Shown: positions 19,863 through 29,916, numbered from the stretch's first letter. The stretch is DNA of 64,000 bases from Oscillospiraceae bacterium (GCA_015063485.1 SVUA01000003.1:51495-115494); one strand, 5' to 3'. The notes: generated by a model not told the origin, from the letters alone. A program made the numbers and translations.

Positions 19863-20612
19863 TTATTTCTTTTTAACTATTACATAAGGCTCGTCATCGG
19901 TTATCTTGCGAACGTGAGGACAGGTGATCTCCTGTCTGTACGTAGGAGCTACGAAGCGTACCGCGTTGCGAATAACAGACTGTACCTCGGGGACTTTGAA
20001 GGTCGGGAAGGTCTCGTGCCCCGGCTGGAAGTAGAATATCTTTCCGTTTCCTCTCTGGTAAAGACAGCCCGAACGGAATACCTCTCCGCCCGAATAGTTA
20101 CCGATAAGCAAAAGCTTGTCGGGCTCGGGAATACTGAAAGGCTCACCATAGGTCTCCTCGCCATCAAGACAGAAATAACGGTCTATATCCTTTGTAATGG
20201 GGTGAGAGGGATCGATGACCCAAAGCACCTCGCTGTCTCCGGTCTCTCTCCAAGTGAGACTGCAAGGCGTACCCATGAGAAACTTAAAAGGCTTAGAGTG
20301 GTGAGCGGAGTGAAGGAATATAGCTCCCATACCTGACCATACGGCATCGCGTACGAGCGCGGCTACTTCATCGGGAACATTTTTGTGTAACATGTGTCCC
20401 CACCAGATAATAACGTCGGTCTCATCGAGTATCTCCTTTGTAATACCGCAGTTTTCGTCGTCAAGAGTTGCCGTTCTTACGACGATATCCTCTTCTCTTC
20501 CGAGAAATTCCGCGATAGCATTGTGAATACCGTTAGGATATATCGACGCAACGGTTTCACTCTCACGCTCGTGTTTAAATTCATTCCATACCAATACTCT
20601 AATCATTTTCAT
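19863..20612 (-). CDS. ThuA-like (trehalose utilization) domain protein
   Basis: VLVWNEFKHE, VIIWWGH, GAIFLHSAHHS, FYFQPGHETFPTF. Confidence 0.85.
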   Translation of the reverse strand: MKMIRVLVWNEFKHERESETVASIYPNGIHNAIAEFLGREEDIVVRTATLDDENCGITKEILDETDVIIWWGHMLHKNVPDEVAALVRDAVWSGMGAIFLHSAHHSKPFKFLMGTPCSLTWRETGDSEVLWVIDPSHPITKDIDRYFCLDGEETYGEPFSIPEPDKLLLIGNYSGGEVFRSGCLYQRGNGKIFYFQPGHETFPTFKVPEVQSVIRNAVRFVAPTYRQEITCPHVRKITDDEPYVIVKKK

Positions 20613-20627
20613 ATCTCCTTTTTTTAA

Positions 20628-21941
20628 TCATTTCAATTCAACGACACCTATGCCGTCCTCTCTGACGGTTATCTTCGTTCCGTAAGGCGCGGACATTTCC
20701 GCGTAACGCTCGATAATTCCATGGTCCTTTGAGAATCTCGGATTTCCGAGACGGTAACGAGGCTCGCCAAAGCCAAGCTCGATAGGCATAAGCTCAAGGT
20801 GTGTAAGCTCTCCGTCCTCCATCTCGAAGTAAGGAATAACAGCTTCCATCATTCTGTGGTCGGTAAGCAGACCAACGGTGTAGTTTCTTGAACGCTTGCG
20901 GTAGATCTCGCAGAGGGGATCGTCCGAGGTAAGTCCGTACTTTTCATACATATCCTCGGGAGCGAAGGTCACGCTCTCGTTGTGGAGCATAAAGTCGCCG
21001 AGCGAATAGAAGATAGGACGGTTCTTGTATATCTCAAGAGGTCTGAGGAGGTGAGGACCGTGACCGAGGACCGCGTGCGCGCCCATGTCGATACAACGGT
21101 GAGCGAACTCGATAAGGAAGTCTGCGGGGGTCTCCTTGGTCTTGCCCGAAAGCTCGTGTCCATGGATACTTACGAGGATATAATCTGCCTGAGCCTTTGC
21201 CTCATAAATAGCCTGTTCAAGACGCTTCATATCCTTTTCAACAAGCTCTACGTGATACTTGGTCGTCTCACCAAGGTGGAATTCTATATGTCCGCCAAGT
21301 TCCACCGACGTATTGTTTTCTTTAAGAGCAACGTAGCCCTCGGCTCTCGATATGTCGCGCTCTGCGTTGATTCCGCTTACGTTCGCTATCTCGTTAAGTA
21401 CGTCAAGCTGCTCCTGTGTGACCTCCATATATCTTCTGGTTCTGAGAGCGTTTACACCCGGACGGCCGATTATTCTGCGCGACTGACGTCCCACCATAGC
21501 CGAAGGTCCTGCGATAGAGGAAGCCATGGAAATAAGCGCGACTCTTGCATTGTGAGTGTCAAGATAAGCGGGAGCTGCCGCCTCGTCAAGATTCATTCCG
21601 ACGCCCGCGTGTACGAAATCTGTTTTTTTAAGCGCCTCAAGAGTAGAGAGCAGACCGCCGTAGCTCCAGTCAAACGTGTGGTTGTTGGCAAAATTCAGCA
21701 TATTAAAGCCGTATGCCTTTGCTATATCAAGCGTTTTGGGATCGGAATTGTGATACGAGCCGCCGTTAAACTGACCGCCGTAAATGCCGTCCTTGTAAAT
21801 TATAGACTCAAAGTTAAAGAAACGCGCGTCACCCTTGCAGATGTAATCTCTTACTTCCTTGAAGCCCTCATATTCGGTAGAGATATTTCTCTGAATGAGC
21901 ATGTCGCCCGCGGCGGTAAATTTAGCCTTTGGTAATTTCAT
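20628..21941 (-). CDS. CapA family (poly-gamma-glutamate capsule synthesis-like) protein
   Basis: AAGDMLIQ, NLxNNHTFD, HGHE, GHGPHLLRPLEIY motifs. Confidence 0.88.
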   Translation of the reverse strand: MKLPKAKFTAAGDMLIQRNISTEYEGFKEVRDYICKGDARFFNFESIIYKDGIYGGQFNGGSYHNSDPKTLDIAKAYGFNMLNFANNHTFDWSYGGLLSTLEALKKTDFVHAGVGMNLDEAAAPAYLDTHNARVALISMASSIAGPSAMVGRQSRRIIGRPGVNALRTRRYMEVTQEQLDVLNEIANVSGINAERDISRAEGYVALKENNTSVELGGHIEFHLGETTKYHVELVEKDMKRLEQAIYEAKAQADYILVSIHGHELSGKTKETPADFLIEFAHRCIDMGAHAVLGHGPHLLRPLEIYKNRPIFYSLGDFMLHNESVTFAPEDMYEKYGLTSDDPLCEIYRKRSRNYTVGLLTDHRMMEAVIPYFEMEDGELTHLELMPIELGFGEPRYRLGNPRFSKDHGIIERYAEMSAPYGTKITVREDGIGVVELK

Positions 21942-22063
21942 AAAATTGTTCTCCTTTGTTTTGTATGCTTTTTATTTACAGTATAATAATACCTCAAATT
22001 GATCAAAAAGTCAATAAATTTAACAAAACTTATCGTTTTTATCAAAAATGATACAATCTTACA

Positions 22064-22300
22064 AATTGCGGTTTATCGAGCAGATTTGTTATATTGATTG
22101 ATTGGTTTAAATCGTTTGTATTAGGACCGTCGAGGACGCCGGTCCCTACAGTGTAGAAAAATTTGTACACATATACCTCGCCGTGAGGCGATGGTAAACC
22201 CTAACGATCATATTTTATCTTGTAGGGACCGGCGTCCTCGACGGTCCGTTACCATTCAGTTAAATTTATGCAAATACAACACACCGATAAATCAAAATTT
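22064..22300. repeat. Dispersed intergenic element, copy 4; same flanks as copy 3 but inverted core
   Basis: IRs 22124-22150 and 22221-22247; core 22151-22220 is the reverse complement of 17801-17870 at 66/70. Confidence 0.85.
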
Positions 22301-22305
22301 TCAAA

Positions 22306-23163
22306 TTATGAAAACCTCTGTGCGTACGCGCATCTGCGGCAAAGCTCCTCGGAAGCCGTTTTGCTTTCAAATCCCTTTAACATATCACACACTCTTTTTG
22401 ATGCAAGAATATCCGAAATATCCGAATCAAAGATATTTCCAAGAGTAATCACTCCGTCACTATCCAAGCAACACGGCACGACAGAGCCATCGCAAAGTAT
22501 ACCAAAATGATCGCGCAAACCATAGCAATACACGCTATCGCCTTGCATTTGTGCCGAAAGGTCGGGCCACTCAAAGCGCTCTCCCCATTCAATATGTAGC
22601 TTATCTCGTATCCTGATCCCTCTTGTGTTCTCTGCCCATTCGCACCCCCGAAAACGTGAACGCAAAATTGAAACTGTCTTTTCGTTCAGTCCGCCGTCAG
22701 AGCCGCGATTCCATAGACGCAATACTACTATAACGCCCGCATTAGATGCGGCATCGGAAAAATCGCATACCTCGCTCATGTAGCGAAGATGATCCTCTTT
22801 CGCTCCCTCTTCAAAGCTGTGGAGAGAAACGCTTACCTTGTGAACACCCGCCGACAGTATTTCATTCTGACGCTTTGAAAGAAGAGTTCCGTTAGTCGTA
22901 ATGATCGACTTAAACTCTTTTTCTTTTGCCATTTGCAAAAACAGAGGCAGATCGGGGTGAGTCAGTGGCTCGCCCATAAGATGATAATAAATATATTTCG
23001 TCTGTCCCAAAAGCTGCGAAAGAATGCGCTCAAATTCGTTTGCCGTCATTCTTCTTTTCTCTCGCGAGTGCCCGTGACAAAAGGAACAGCTCATGTTACA
23101 AATATTTGTTATTTCAACGTAGACCTTTGAATACATAGCTATCCTTTCTGTTTCCTCTATCAA
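22306..23163 (-). CDS. Radical SAM protein with SPASM-like C-terminus
   Basis: CNMSCSFCHG, later CDGSVVPCCLDSDGVITLGN and CRRCAY. Confidence 0.88.
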   Translation of the reverse strand: MIEETERIAMYSKVYVEITNICNMSCSFCHGHSREKRRMTANEFERILSQLLGQTKYIYYHLMGEPLTHPDLPLFLQMAKEKEFKSIITTNGTLLSKRQNEILSAGVHKVSVSLHSFEEGAKEDHLRYMSEVCDFSDAASNAGVIVVLRLWNRGSDGGLNEKTVSILRSRFRGCEWAENTRGIRIRDKLHIEWGERFEWPDLSAQMQGDSVYCYGLRDHFGILCDGSVVPCCLDSDGVITLGNIFDSDISDILASKRVCDMLKGFESKTASEELCRRCAYAQRFS

Positions 23164-23172
23164 ATTTCCAAA

Positions 23173-24534
23173 TTAAAAAATCTGATAGAACGGTACTTTC
23201 TTTTTCTTTTCTTCGGGTTTCTTTTCTTCAAATTTCTCTTCTTTGATAACCTTTGGCTTCTTCTCAACCCTTACGGCCTTCTTTTTAGGTCTGACAGTCT
23301 GCGATCGCGCTGTTTCTTCCGCAAAGTTTTCATTAGTGAGCTCAAATTCTATCTCGCCAAGACTGTCCATAAGCAAAAAATCATCTAAATTTATGCAGAT
23401 CACTCCGCTTAAAGAACGCTTCGCGCCATAGCTTATCACTATCTTTTTAGCCTCGCCTACAAGTCCGCGGAAGCTCTCCGAAAGCCCGATCTCGCTCTTT
23501 TGATCGCCATACACCGTCTGTATGAAATATTCCTCACCGCCCTTGCGCGCAAGAATATCTATTTTCTTTCCGCCGTTATCGTAAACGCTTACGTCGTAAC
23601 CTCTGTAAATAAGCTCGTTATACACTGTGTTTTCAAGATTTTGACCCATATCTACCTGTCCGTCCATGCGACGAATCGAGTTAAATGCCACGTCGGTATT
23701 ATAGATCTTCGTGTAAAACACAAGTGTGCGCAAGGCTCTGCTCGAAAACTGCTCCGCGGTTTCGATAACATACGCTTCCTTAAGATAATCAAGATATTTC
23801 ATTATCGTATTTATTGAGCAAGAGCCGTGTTCAGCGGTTATACGGTCGTATATCGCCTTTTCCGAAAAGATCTTACCGTTTGACTGTAAAACAAAATCAA
23901 CAAGGCTTAAGAAAAGGTCTTCCTTACGGATCTTGTAACGTCTTATAATACCATCGATGATCGCTCCGTCAAGCTCGTCAAGATAGCGAAGCTGAGCATC
24001 TTTTCCATCAAATTCAAAGCGTTTTGGTAAACCGCCAAGCTCGAGATAATCGTCAACCGTCACATTCTTTCCAAGCTCGTCCGCATATTCAAGTATCTCC
24101 TTGTAAACGAAAGGTCTTATCCTAAAGGAAACGTACTTTCCGCCAAGCGCTTTTTCAAAGCTCTCGCTCATAAAATCCCTATCCGAGCCGATAACGAAAA
24201 GCGAATATCCTAGTACTTGAAGCGCAGCGCAAGCCGCTTCCCAACCGCTCATCACCTGCATCTCGTCAAAAAAGAGATAGCTTTTTCCTCGCTTTACTCT
24301 TTCCTCTACGTATCCAAGCAACGCATCGGGAGTTTTAATATTAGCAGACACGCGCTTGTCACCGAAATTCAAATAGATGATATTATCGGATCTTTCACTT
24401 ATCTCAGCCATTATTTGATTCAAAATGACCGATTTACCCGAATCCTTTATACCCGTAATTATCTTTATTTGCTCCGAATCGTAAAATTTGCGTATTTTTT
24501 CAATATAATGCTCTCTTTTTATCATAGCGTACAC
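23173..24534 (-). CDS. AAA ATPase with DUF4143-like C-terminal domain
   Basis: GIKDSGKSVILNQ Walker A, YLFFDEMQ Walker B, NTVYNELIYRGYDV. Confidence 0.85.
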   Translation of the reverse strand: MYAMIKREHYIEKIRKFYDSEQIKIITGIKDSGKSVILNQIMAEISERSDNIIYLNFGDKRVSANIKTPDALLGYVEERVKRGKSYLFFDEMQVMSGWEAACAALQVLGYSLFVIGSDRDFMSESFEKALGGKYVSFRIRPFVYKEILEYADELGKNVTVDDYLELGGLPKRFEFDGKDAQLRYLDELDGAIIDGIIRRYKIRKEDLFLSLVDFVLQSNGKIFSEKAIYDRITAEHGSCSINTIMKYLDYLKEAYVIETAEQFSSRALRTLVFYTKIYNTDVAFNSIRRMDGQVDMGQNLENTVYNELIYRGYDVSVYDNGGKKIDILARKGGEEYFIQTVYGDQKSEIGLSESFRGLVGEAKKIVISYGAKRSLSGVICINLDDFLLMDSLGEIEFELTNENFAEETARSQTVRPKKKAVRVEKKPKVIKEEKFEEKKPEEKKKKVPFYQIF

Positions 24535-24612
24535 CTCTTATTTTTATTTACAGTTATATTATATAAAAAATCTCTTAAATTGTCAAGATAATTTTTATTT
24601 GTAGTGAAAACT

Positions 24613-24662
24613 TAAAAAACACAAAAAGACGGTTCTTTTGATGAACCGCCTTTTTGTGTTTT
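24613..24662. terminator. Rho-independent terminator
   Basis: aaaacacaaaaagacGGTTCttttgatGAACCgcctttttgtgtttt. Confidence 0.85.
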
Positions 24663-25629
24663 ATTTTACAATGCTTATTTTGATATCTCCCGTATCGGTC
24701 TCTATCTCGCACTTTCCACCGCTCATAGATTTGGGAACTTCAATATCCCCTGTATCTGTCTTTGCAAAAAATATCTTGTCGGACAAAAGCGTTCCCGTTA
24801 CGCGTCCCGTATCGGTCTCTACCGATATTTCTCTCGCGTCACATCTGTCAAAAGTGACCTTACCCGTCTCCGTATCAATATCAAATATCTCGGACGCGAT
24901 AACGTTTTTCAAAGCGATATCTCCCGTGCCACACTCCGAGAAAAGATTCTTGCAATTAAGACCGTCTAATTTCACGTCTCCCGTGCTCGTGCGAAGCTTA
25001 ACGTCACCCGTGCAGTTTACCGAGACCGCGCTCACGCGTCCGGTCGATACCCAAAGGTCAAGCGCACCGGCGGAGATATTCTCAAGAAGTATTCCGCCCG
25101 TACTCCTCTTTATCTTTATCATTCCGTTAGTGGAAGCTTTACACTCCACGTCTCCCGTGCTGCCTAAAATATCAATACTTTCAAACGTAATATCACTCGG
25201 CAGAGCTATTCTTCCCGTAGAATTTTTCAATGATAATGAAATATTTTTGTTTTTTGGCAGATATACGGTTATCATCGGATTTCCGCTCCAACCGATATTT
25301 ATATGATCATACCATTTTTTAGTGCTTACCGCGCTTACGGATAGTTTCCCGTCCACTACACTGACCGAATGCTTCATTTTTTCTTCTTCATAGCAAACTA
25401 TCTTGCATTTTTCATCATCTGACGCAACAAAAACTATATCCGCCGTATCGGTATTTACCGATATACTGTTGTAATCGTCGCTTATCTCATAGGTATTAGT
25501 TTCATATTTATTCGTTGTAAGCTTCAAAAAATCCCATTTAAGCAAAGTCATCACCCCCGCGAAAATTATAGCGCCAAGAAGAACGAGCGAAGCCCCCACA
25601 ATAATCCATATTTTAGTCGCTTTTTTCAT
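24661..25629 (-). CDS. DUF4097 family beta-strand repeat protein
   Basis: Repeated STGDV/DTGDI beta-helix motifs; N-terminal TM; follows DUF1700 and PadR genes. Confidence 0.88.
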   Translation of the reverse strand: MKKATKIWIIVGASLVLLGAIIFAGVMTLLKWDFLKLTTNKYETNTYEISDDYNSISVNTDTADIVFVASDDEKCKIVCYEEEKMKHSVSVVDGKLSVSAVSTKKWYDHINIGWSGNPMITVYLPKNKNISLSLKNSTGRIALPSDITFESIDILGSTGDVECKASTNGMIKIKRSTGGILLENISAGALDLWVSTGRVSAVSVNCTGDVKLRTSTGDVKLDGLNCKNLFSECGTGDIALKNVIASEIFDIDTETGKVTFDRCDAREISVETDTGRVTGTLLSDKIFFAKTDTGDIEVPKSMSGGKCEIETDTGDIKISIVK

Positions 25630-26228
25630 TATGCCTTCTCCTTTCCCACAAAACAGAATTTAATACCGAGCGCCGCCTTTTTCGTAAGCCACACAACGCC
25701 TTTCGTAGCCGCAAGGCAACCGATGAACGCAAATATAGCCAATCCTCCCAAGGTAATACCCGCGCCTATAATTGCGATTCCAACAGGAATCTTGCCCAAA
25801 GCTATAAACAAAACTCCTCCCGCAACGCCGCCTATCGCGACGCCGACAAATGCGGCAAAAACAGACCAAAAAACAGCTATTACCGACCATATCACCGCGT
25901 AAAGCGATATAACGACGGCAAACGCCGCTATCAAAAGTGCGAGCCAGATAGGCGAGCCGAGCGCCAAAAGTACTATCTCCCACGCACGAAGCTTTCTTTT
26001 AGGTTTTATTTTCTCCTTTGCGACCTTTATAAGAGGCGTTTCCGATATTATCTGCATAGCTATCTCGTCGACCGAGCCTACCGCCGTGACCGCTTCCTCC
26101 TCGGAAAGTCCCTCTTCCATTCGGTCCTCTATCATTTCGCTGTAAAAGCTCAACCGTTCCACGACGTCGTTCTTCGGCAAGCCTGATAATCTATCGTGCA
26201 GCTCTAAAAGAAACTTAAGCTTGGTCAT
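25629..26228 (-). CDS. DUF1700 domain membrane protein
   Basis: FLLELHDRLSGLPKNDVVERLSFYSEMIEDRMEEGLSEEEAV; hydrophobic C-terminal half. Confidence 0.88.
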   Translation of the reverse strand: MTKLKFLLELHDRLSGLPKNDVVERLSFYSEMIEDRMEEGLSEEEAVTAVGSVDEIAMQIISETPLIKVAKEKIKPKRKLRAWEIVLLALGSPIWLALLIAAFAVVISLYAVIWSVIAVFWSVFAAFVGVAIGGVAGGVLFIALGKIPVGIAIIGAGITLGGLAIFAFIGCLAATKGVVWLTKKAALGIKFCFVGKEKA

Positions 26229-26541
26229 TTGCTCTCTCCTCCTTTGTTACAAATTGATACATAGACAGCATCTCCTTCCACTCATTCTTGAACTCTTCAA
26301 TGCGCCGAAGTCCCTCGTCGGTAATACGGTAATATTTCCGAAGCCTGCCGCCGTGCTCCGCCACTCGCACGGTCAGCATATTTAAAGTCTCAAGGCGTTT
26401 CAGAATAGTGTATAAGGTAGATTCCGACATTTCGATATACGGCTTCATGTCCTTGATTATCTTGTAACCGTATGAATCCTCGTTTTTTATCGCGGCTAAT
26501 ACGCAAACGTCAAGCATACCGCGTTTTAATTGAATATCCAT
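26215..26541 (-). CDS. PadR family transcriptional regulator
   Basis: LDVCVLAAIKNEDSYGYKII...ESTLYTILKRLE...GRLRKYYRITDEG. Confidence 0.92.
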   Translation of the reverse strand: MDIQLKRGMLDVCVLAAIKNEDSYGYKIIKDMKPYIEMSESTLYTILKRLETLNMLTVRVAEHGGRLRKYYRITDEGLRRIEEFKNEWKEMLSMYQFVTKEERANDQA

Positions 26542-26612
26542 ATCATACCTCCTGTTACATAATACATCATATCACGAAGTATTGGTTTTGTCAAGAGGGT
26601 TAGGGAAAATTT

Positions 26613-26760
26613 CAAATTTTGATTTATCGGTGAGATGAAGTAATGAATAGAAGACGCAACAAAGTGTATTTTGCGTAGCAAATTCGCGGGACGCAACCGC
26701 GAATCACTTTGTTGACGGAGGTGGCGAGTTTTTAACTCGCCACCGACTAACCGCAATTTG
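26613..26760. repeat. Dispersed intergenic element, copy 5
   Basis: Left TTTTGATTTATCGGTGAG, right CCACCGACTAACCGCAATTTG; interior is reverse complement of copy 2 interior. Confidence 0.65.
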
Positions 26761-26820
26761 TTTCATTCAAAAAGCCTTGCGAAAAATTCGCAAGGCTTTT
26801 TGTATTATTTTTATTATCTT

Positions 26821-27660
26821 TTATCCCGGAAAATAGCAATGCTTAACAGGGTTCTTTAATACGATAGACTCTTCATCACCCGATTCAAAAGCTTCGCCCG
26901 TGAGATTAAAGTAGCACTCGGCAGGCACTTCAACACCGTCAGTTCCGACCTGCAAGGTAACGCCCTTAGACTTCAGATGGTCGATCTGCATATTGTATAT
27001 TCTCGCATCCGCGTTAGCGTTCATCGTAATAGCGGGAGCGGAGGTATTAAAGCAGCTGTCCTGAAGGATTATCTCGTGTACCTCGGGCTCTTTGCCGATA
27101 ACGTAATCGGGTTCTTCAACGGTAGCATCCATAACGACTGCCGTACCCTTGCAATCCGCAACGAGATCCTGCATAATGAAGTTGTTCGAACCCATAGTAA
27201 TAACTACGCCGTTCTCACCCGTAAATCTGCTGTTATACAAGCGGACCTCGTGAGTAAACGAAAAACGAAGAGCTTTTGCGAACTCAATACCGTTTATATT
27301 AACGTGGAAAGCATTGTAAAGCATCACGTCGCCGACAAACTTACCGTTTCCGCGGATAGTGATGTACTGATCCTGAAAAACGTAAGTGTGCTTGTCGGCC
27401 TCGGAAAGATTTTTGTTCGCGAGAAGGAAAAAGTCTCCCGTCGCTGTCAATGTAGCATTTTCAAGCACAAGGTCGGTCATAGGGTGTATCCACAAAGTCT
27501 TGTCGACAGTGTAGTTGCCTTTAAGCACAACTCTGCCTATGTCAAGCTCTTTAGACGTGTCAAGTGCCTTTTGTATTCTTTCGGTATCACTTCCCTCAAA
27601 ATCCTCGGGAGTAACGTATCCTCTCAAACGCATATCTAACATATTATTGCACCTCCCCAT
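26821..27660 (-). CDS. Right-handed beta-helix protein (pectate lyase/GH28-like)
   Basis: TERIQKALDTSKELDIGRVVLKGNYTVDKTLWI, beta-helix pattern. Confidence 0.65.
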   Translation of the reverse strand: MGRCNNMLDMRLRGYVTPEDFEGSDTERIQKALDTSKELDIGRVVLKGNYTVDKTLWIHPMTDLVLENATLTATGDFFLLANKNLSEADKHTYVFQDQYITIRGNGKFVGDVMLYNAFHVNINGIEFAKALRFSFTHEVRLYNSRFTGENGVVITMGSNNFIMQDLVADCKGTAVVMDATVEEPDYVIGKEPEVHEIILQDSCFNTSAPAITMNANADARIYNMQIDHLKSKGVTLQVGTDGVEVPAECYFNLTGEAFESGDEESIVLKNPVKHCYFPG

Positions 27661-28984
27661 CTATGACCAACGTGCTCTCAGGCGCGACGTCGATCGGTGT
27701 TTTAGCACTGTTATACTTAAATCCGTCAATAGTTACCTTTGCGTCACCGCTGAGGACGACACATCTTCTTACCAGATCTGCATTAACGTCACGGAAATTA
27801 ACTTCTCCTGTAATATTTGCCAGTCTGATAATAGTTCCCTTATATTCCTCGGGCTTAAGCATTCTGTCTACAAGTATATCCTTCTGAGTAGCGCCGTGCC
27901 ACATATGCTCAAAGGTAACGTCCTCAAACGTACAGCGTCCGTCGATTCCAACAATGTTGCGGTTGTCGCTGTAAGTCTTTATGTTGGTGAATTTCGAATG
28001 GCTCAAGGTATTGCTCACGTGTATGGTATTGCCGCTGCGTGAGGTAATATTTTTCGCGGTTATATTTCTCGTCTCTCCATGCGCTGCGGGACGAAGGCTC
28101 GAATAATTCGTACTGCCGATTCCTACGCAAGCGTTGGTAGGCTTCTTCTTCGTATAGTCGGAAACGTCCATAATGGTATCGATATCAACGTTATAAATAT
28201 TGTTTCCGTCGTGGTTGAGAATACGCACTACCATACAGTAATACGGGTCTGCCTTTACGTTACGGATCTTGATATCGTGAATATCGGTGTCCTTGCCCTC
28301 GACCTTACGATCAAGCTCACCCCTGCCAAGAAGCGCGGTCATAGCGATAACGTCGTCACCCGTACGTCCTGTGATATTCTGAATATCGAAATTATTACAG
28401 CCGACACGCAGATCGATTCCGTCCATGTTGTTGACATGAGGGATAGCAAAGAAATCTATGTCCTTGATGGTAACGTTGCGGCAACAGATGTGACATACCG
28501 CCCACCAACGCTGATTCTCGATATGGACGTTTTCAAGTCTCAAGCCGTTTACGTTTATCCAAAGGAACATATTGTTACGCCAAAGGCTCGGCTGACGGAA
28601 TCTGTTTGTGGTCTTCTCCAACAGATGATTGTGTACGCCGCCGTCAAGGATAACGTTGCCTTGTCCGATAATGGCAATATTTTTCTGCTCATTTCCAAGC
28701 TTTGTGGCTTTTTCAAGATCCCAAGCATATAGGGACGCAAACATATTGTCATATACGCCCGTCTCCTGCACCATATAGCAGTTGTCAAGAATAATGGTGA
28801 AATCGCTGGGCACTTTTATGCTCACAGGGATACGCCATTCACTCTTTCCTGTTCTTGCGTTGTAACGCGGTATAACGATCTTACGACAACCGTCTTCCTC
28901 CGCCGCCGCGATCGCGTTCTGAATAGTTTCGCTGTCGTTTGCTCCAAACAGCTTCTCGTCATTGGGAGAGATAAATTCCTTCAT
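27644..28984 (-). CDS. GH28-like right-handed beta-helix glycosidase/lyase
   Basis: DSETIQNAIAAAEEDGCRKIVIP, NIAIIGQGNVILDGG, NMDGIDLRVGCNNFDIQNITGRTGDDVIA. Confidence 0.75.
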   Translation of the reverse strand: MKEFISPNDEKLFGANDSETIQNAIAAAEEDGCRKIVIPRYNARTGKSEWRIPVSIKVPSDFTIILDNCYMVQETGVYDNMFASLYAWDLEKATKLGNEQKNIAIIGQGNVILDGGVHNHLLEKTTNRFRQPSLWRNNMFLWINVNGLRLENVHIENQRWWAVCHICCRNVTIKDIDFFAIPHVNNMDGIDLRVGCNNFDIQNITGRTGDDVIAMTALLGRGELDRKVEGKDTDIHDIKIRNVKADPYYCMVVRILNHDGNNIYNVDIDTIMDVSDYTKKKPTNACVGIGSTNYSSLRPAAHGETRNITAKNITSRSGNTIHVSNTLSHSKFTNIKTYSDNRNIVGIDGRCTFEDVTFEHMWHGATQKDILVDRMLKPEEYKGTIIRLANITGEVNFRDVNADLVRRCVVLSGDAKVTIDGFKYNSAKTPIDVAPESTLVIDGEVQ

Positions 28985-29520
28985 ACGAGTCCTCCTGTCA
29001 GTTTTTATGCGTATTTTTTATTTTTTTATAATATGCGCGTTCGCATATTTATTTACGTTGTAATTATAGCATACCTTTTTATATTTTTCTTGCCAAAAAA
29101 CGAAAATTTCGTGCTATTTTTTTACCACATTCTGGTGAGATCAGATATCTATTGCTTTATTACAGCCTAATTATAACACATAACGATTTGAATTACAATA
29201 GTTTTTCAAAAGCGGAGCAAAACAGCACAAACAAATACGTTTTTCACCAAAATCGGTTAAAAAAAGAAAGAAAATCGGGCAAAAAATTAAAATCCGAGCT
29301 CGTATCGTATAAACAAAACGGATACAAAAAAGCCTTGTGGAAGTAATTAGCCATACAAGCAGAGAATAACCCCACAAGTAATAAAGCAAGCCACCACAAG
29401 ACTTTTCTTTATAGATACAAGAGCCACAAGTAAAAAGAAAAAGCCTTGCAGAATTATCTTCTACAAGACTTATTTCTATATCTGTTCAGCTTTTATTATT
29501 AAAATAATAATGGTTTAAGC

Positions 29521-29552
29521 CTGTTGGAACGATTGAGTGGGAATGATGTGTT
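29521..29552 (+). pseudogene. Relic of a guaA 3' end (KPVGTIEWE stop)
   Basis: aag cct gtt gga acg att gag tgg gaa tga = K P V G T I E W E *, same peptide as the C-terminus of guaA at 31763. Confidence 0.8.
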
Positions 29553-29572
29553 GTCCTTGGTGAGAGAGATAA

Positions 29573-29612
29573 AGAAAAGCCCTGTGAAAGTTAATTCACA
29601 AGGCTATTTTTT
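29573..29612. terminator. Terminator after guaA relic
   Basis: agccctgtga aagttaat tcacaaggct atttttt. Confidence 0.7.
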
Positions 29613-29677
29613 CTCTTGATGAGAATATTCGATTTTGGCTTTTTAAGCTGTTATCGATTGGGTTTGGACATATCAAG

Positions 29678-29690
29678 TTATTCCCACTCG
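29678..29690. repeat. Putative att direct repeat TTATTCCCACTCG
   Basis: Identical to 31763-31775, which begins at the guaA stop codon. Confidence 0.65.
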
Positions 29691-29916
29691 CTTAAATTAG
29701 CATTATATTGAGTAAATTTAGGTATTTTCGCGCGGTTTTTCGGGGGATTTGACCGCTATTTTCCGCCTGTCTATGGAGTCTGCGAAAAAACGGTATCAAA
29801 TTGGTATCACCGATACCACCCGAAAACACACTTTCTCTGTTTGCTTTATTATACTATACGTGTAGTATACTTGCTTGATACTCCTCTTGCTTTTATTATT
29901 TTATTGTTTTTTACAG

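Noticed and set aside
20982-21935. 317-aa + strand ORF
   Set aside because: Antisense to the CapA-like gene; composition typical of shadow ORFs.
28079-28732. 217-aa + strand ORF
   Set aside because: Antisense to the GH28-like beta-helix gene.
29171-29389. Small ORFs on both strands (64 and 72 aa)
   Set aside because: No ribosome-binding site or family; overlap repeat/hairpin-rich sequence.
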